Of a stretch of 51,242 nt of DNA, positions 48,039 to 51,242 are shown in pieces. The DNA is from Ophiosphaerella korrae (taxonomy: Eukaryota > Ascomycota > Dothideomycetes > Pleosporales > Phaeosphaeriaceae): NCBI GenBank assembly GCA_028456385.1, contig JALNQF010000297.1, forward strand, positions 1 to 51,242. Reading direction: 5' to 3'. Below the pieces are notes generated by a model. The model had not been told where the DNA came from and did no database searches. It saw nothing but the letters and a program-made list of their open reading frames with translations. The position numbers and the translations under genes were made by a program. The first letter of the stretch is position 1, and every line of letters begins with the position of its first letter.

Positions 48039-48936
48039 TACAAGATACTACTATCTCATAGCGGTGTAGCGAGGGATAAAGATGAGGCATTATTTGGATG
48101 CAAGTTCCAGGGAGTCGCCTATCCCTACGTCCCTCACTCTCGAGTCGATGATTCCCATAGTAGCGATCAGTATGGCAGTGTTGCGGGGAGCGAAACCCCG
48201 GACCAGCTCGAACACCGATTAAGTGTCTTGGCGTCGATACCACCAGTTTTAAAACATGTGCAGCAGCCTATCCCGCACACCGAAATAGCTTCGCACAATG
48301 AACCGCAGTATCCTTCAGCTAATCCAGGTGCGTATCAATATCACGATCAGGGTTACCTAACATATAATGAGAGAGGTGAAGAGGCTATTGTTGATGGCGT
48401 TTGGAAAGAGGATCCTACCGAGAAATAGGCTAGTGAACTCCAAAAGAGCGAGGACTTCGAACTACCGACGCTGAAATCAATTCAACAAACGATACAAGCA
48501 GCACAAGGCGAAGGTGTTTCCGTGTACGAGCTCCACTTTACAATATTATGGGAAATCCGTCAATTCTGTGACAAAGGACCCTGCGATACCAGCAAACTAC
48601 ATAGCGTCGTCACACTGACAGGCAGCCCAACGGAGGCGCAGGTGGATTCTTGCGAAAATTTTGTCCAAAAGATATGGAAAACGAAAAAAACTCCTGGAAT
48701 GGCTTTTGGGAGGGCTTTCTAGTCACTGGGAATGTAAGGTAGATGGGAAATAATGCTTTACATGTTCGTTCTAATTATCAATAGCCTGTAACCTCTACGG
48801 AGAAACGCATGTCACAATCCAACAATTCAACACCGGCCGAGGCAAAGACGATGCATATCCAGAAAACATAGAGATCATTGTGCGTGGCCCACTTGACGAA
48901 GTTGCCAGAGTAGTCCTGTCAGATGAGATGAGGTGA
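48039..48936 (+). pseudogene. Broken gene of unknown function downstream of the HET gene
   Basis: One frame runs from 48,039, past a TAG at 48,426-48,428, and on to 48,683. After a one-base shift at the A7 run (48,684-48,690) it continues as KLLEWLLGGLSSHWE to a GTAAGG donor at 48,734. A 51-bp intron (48,734-48,784, ending CAATAG) splices in phase to SCNLYGETHVTIQQFNTGR and ends at TGA 48,934-48,936. Other readings: AYPYVPHSRVDDSHSS, LHFTILWEIRQFC and LHSVVTLTGSPTEAQVDSC. The TAG fits CAG changed by CpA-to-TpA. No ATG opens the frame, so the 5' end is missing or lies in an unseen exon. I cannot name the family. The A7 shift could also be an assembly error. Confidence 0.65.
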
Positions 48937-49003
48937 CGTTGATCGCAGCGATCGATCTGGCATGCTAGTACGCGATGGTAGCTCGCCTCTAACTCAACCA
49001 CAT

Positions 49004-49117
49004 TAACTCAACCACGGCGCACCAACTCAACTGCCATGCATCAACTCAGCTACGATGCATCAACTCAACTGTAATGCACCGACGCAGCTGCGATGCACCG
49101 ACTCAGCTGTGGCGCAT
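49004..49117. repeat. 19-bp minisatellite, six units
   Basis: Six exact-length units of 19 bp, such as CAACTCAACTGCCATGCAT and CGACGCAGCTGCGATGCAC, follow a shorter partial unit at 48,990-49,003. They vary by transitions. They lie 3' of the broken gene, in non-RIPed DNA. Confidence 0.85.
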
Positions 49118-49340
49118 CCCTTTGACAGGGCCATGAAAGGAGAGTAGCTATCAGGTGACGCGTACGGAAGGGCAACCCTGAGGCAGGAGAATAGTCAAAG
49201 AGCATCAAAGAACACCACAGATTATATCAATAGCAGCTAGCAGGCAGATGATAGTTAGAGCACTCAATCCATCCAATTCCTCTATCTACGTGCACGAGCA
49301 TCTCAGTAACGTTCAATCTAACGAGACTACCCTAGTAAGA
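49118..49340. other. End of the gene island, no gene seen
   Basis: Normal-composition sequence without a convincing ORF. Composition falls back to the AT-rich state around 49,330-49,450. Confidence 0.6.
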
Positions 49341-49439
49341 AATAGCATAGCCTATTATGCGGTTATACATAAAGCGAATCCTAGTATTCGCGATGTTTGG
49401 TAGTAAGTTATACTTCTAATAGAAAATACTTGATGTAAA

Positions 49440-50100
49440 TACCTACGATTTATAGTAGACTAGAGGGAGCCTTGCAAGATATCTATAAAGTCTCTAGAGC
49501 TTACTACAAGTATTTTAGAACAAAAGATTAAGCTAAAGCGTTTATAGAGGACTAGAAAGAAACATATATAGAGGTTTGGCGTAGAGCGGTAAAAGAAGCG
49601 TTAGATAAAGGACTTAGACCTTAGGATATAAAGCTAGACACAAAAGAGATACTATATAGAGTAAATTAGGACCTAGCTATTAAAGTAATTTCCTAGCGAT
49701 TTAATAGTATAATAAGCATTTCGTAGATTATAGAGACTATTAATACCTTAATTAACTTAGTTATTTAATATCTATATACTATAATCGATAGCTATTACAA
49801 TAAGTAAGCCTTGTAGAATAAGTAAAAGATCCTTTACTATCTAGTAAGATATCTTATATTCTAATTAAAATAGATAGTGCCTCCTAATTCTAGATTATAC
49901 CTACTAATTCCCTATTTAACTATTATCGTAATAGAGAACGTTTATATTTAGGTACTAAACCCCTTCTAGGTATAGTAGCTATAGGATAAAAGTAATATAT
50001 CTAGGGTTAGCTAGATATAAGTCTATTTCCCTATTTATCTAACTATTTTAAACCCTAGAAAAGTATTTGCAATTTTTTATTATATACGTCTAAAACCTAA
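49440..50100 (+). pseudogene. Unidentified RIP-degraded coding-like stretch
   Basis: The plus strand has a readable frame: ETYIEVWRRAVKEALDKGL near 49,560-49,620, then DIKLDTKEILYRVN. TAA/TAG occur where Gln or Trp would fit. I do not recognise the family. It may be part of another transposon. Confidence 0.35.
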
Positions 50101-51242
50101 AACTAAGTATACTACTCTTAATACTAACTTAATCCTAATAACTAATTATCCTATAATAGTATAGTTAATTTCTTTTATATATACTATATATATAATCCTA
50201 TAAAATCTTTATCTTAAAAAGTTATATTAAATATATTTATAGTAATACTAGTTAATATTACTATATTAATTAATTAGATAAAGAATATATTAATAAGCTT
50301 AAAAATACTATATAGTAATAAATTAACAGAAGAAAAATACCTAAATAAGCTTATACTAATAAAAATATAATAAGCTAGTGTAGCTATTACTACTCTATAA
50401 AGATCTACCTATACTTTACCTAGATAAGCTAATATACTATTACTAGTATTAGCTTCCTACTAATAGATATTCTAACTAAAACCTAGTACTATAAATAGAA
50501 GATATAAAGCTTATTATTTATAATTATTATTAAATACTTAACTTAAAAGCTAAATAAAAGAATAAAGAAAAGAAAGATAAACTATAAGAGTATAGAGGTA
50601 GAGTCTAGTAGTATCTAGAGAAATATTAGATCTAGGCGCTAGTATAAGCTAGTTATTTAACTTACTTTAGGTATATTTATCTTACTATAAGTCTCCTATA
50701 TAATAGCTATAATAGTAGTTATTAGAAATAATATTTTATAAAGTATATCTAAGACTATATAGCTATAAGACTTTATTTTAAAGTATACTAAAAAAAAATT
50801 TACTTTAAAGGTATATATACTAAGTTGTAAAAGTATAAGAGAGAAAGAATAGTTATCTTAATATAATATATTATAGTTTATAGGTTTTAGTAAGGTTTAG
50901 AAGTAACTAAGTAGTTAGAAAAGTAAGAAGTAATAATAATATTACCTAATATAAAAGGAGTTATAGTAGTTTAATAAAAAGGCTTTTTTATAATAAGTAT
51001 ATAAGGGTATTATTAGAGAGAGATATAAAAGTATTTAGAAAAGCTCTTTTTTAGATTAATTACTTATAACTTAAAGGTACTAGGTATAAACTATTGTAAG
51101 TTAGAGCTTCGCTCTATACAATTTAGGTAAGCCTGTAGTAGTAAGTAAGCTATACAAGCTATTCGAGCTACTCTACTATATATAAGTAGCCTAGCTTAGA
51201 TAGCTCTTTAATTAATAATTATCTCCTACTTATTCCTAAGCT
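50101..51242. other. AT-rich, RIPed sequence to the right edge
   Basis: Very AT-rich, purine-biased plus strand. I recognise no motif with confidence. A hairpin-like inverted repeat (TAGAGC-TTC-GCTCTA) sits at 51,101-51,115, inside a longer imperfect one (TTGTAAG...TACAA, about 51,093-51,122). Confidence 0.45.

Noticed and set aside
47378..48243. Minus-strand ORFs within and after the HET gene
   Set aside because: They are antisense shadows of a well-supported coding frame.
48795..49001. Minus-strand ORF of 68 codons
   Set aside because: It overlaps the last exon of the broken gene on the plus strand, which reads better and has a matching intron.
51093..51122. Hairpin at the right edge as a terminator
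   Set aside because: No gene precedes it, and rho-independent terminators are bacterial. It is more likely part of a repeat end.

Overview
The window is fungal DNA, from a filamentous ascomycete (Pezizomycotina) with strong repeat-induced point mutation (RIP). Most of it (1 to about 44,800 and about 49,340 to the end) is extremely AT-rich. CpA and TpG are nearly absent in the worst parts, while CpG and GpC survive, which is the CpA-to-TpA signature of RIP. Reading frames there are full of TAA/TAG where CAA, CAG or TGG would be expected, so the long ORFs are gone but many protein motifs can still be read. A small island of normal composition (about 45,640-49,330) holds the only intact gene I can defend: a two-exon HET-domain (heterokaryon incompatibility) gene. 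A broken gene of unknown function and a 19-bp minisatellite follow it.

Layout. 1-1,412: two blocks of a ~43-bp minisatellite. 1,430-5,850 (minus): a RIP-destroyed RecQ-type helicase of the fungal telomere-linked class. Together these suggest a subtelomere whose chromosome end lies to the left. 5,900-9,854: degraded sequence with an unclassified plus-strand coding-like stretch, a 98-bp tandem repeat and a fragment of a Fot1/pogo transposase.

9,855-45,360 is a nest of transposons. One family of Ty3/Gypsy chromovirus (two Gag zinc knuckles, aspartic protease, RT, integrase, C-terminal chromodomain), all on the minus strand, is present at least five times: A' (9,855-12,648, partial), B (12,649-18,834), C (18,835-37,835, interrupted), A (23,283-37,148, inside C) and D (38,096-45,360, complete). 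Inside C lies a 1.83-kb Fot1/pogo DNA transposon (20,524-22,350) with terminal inverted repeats and a TA duplication. Inside A lies a second, plus-strand chromovirus E (27,782-34,607) with 443-bp LTRs. Two short TG..CA-type insertions with 5-bp duplications, probably solo LTRs, sit in B (17,775-18,028) and D (38,745-38,909). Target duplications define the nesting: TCTAG for A in C, CATTT/TATTT for E in A, AAACG for D, TA for Fot1, GGTAT and TAAGG for the small insertions.

The points most worth following up are these. Copies A and D share an apparent antisense ORF between pol and the 3' LTR. The Gypsy family seems to carry YLDN, not YLDD, at the RT active site, and this cannot be explained by RIP. 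Element D has one LTR destroyed by RIP and the other almost untouched, next to the gene island. A 165-bp insertion in RIPed DNA shows no RIP. All three catalytic Asp codons of the Fot1 transposase have become Asn. Coordinates of decayed elements are exact where an LTR, TIR or duplication fixes them and approximate elsewhere.
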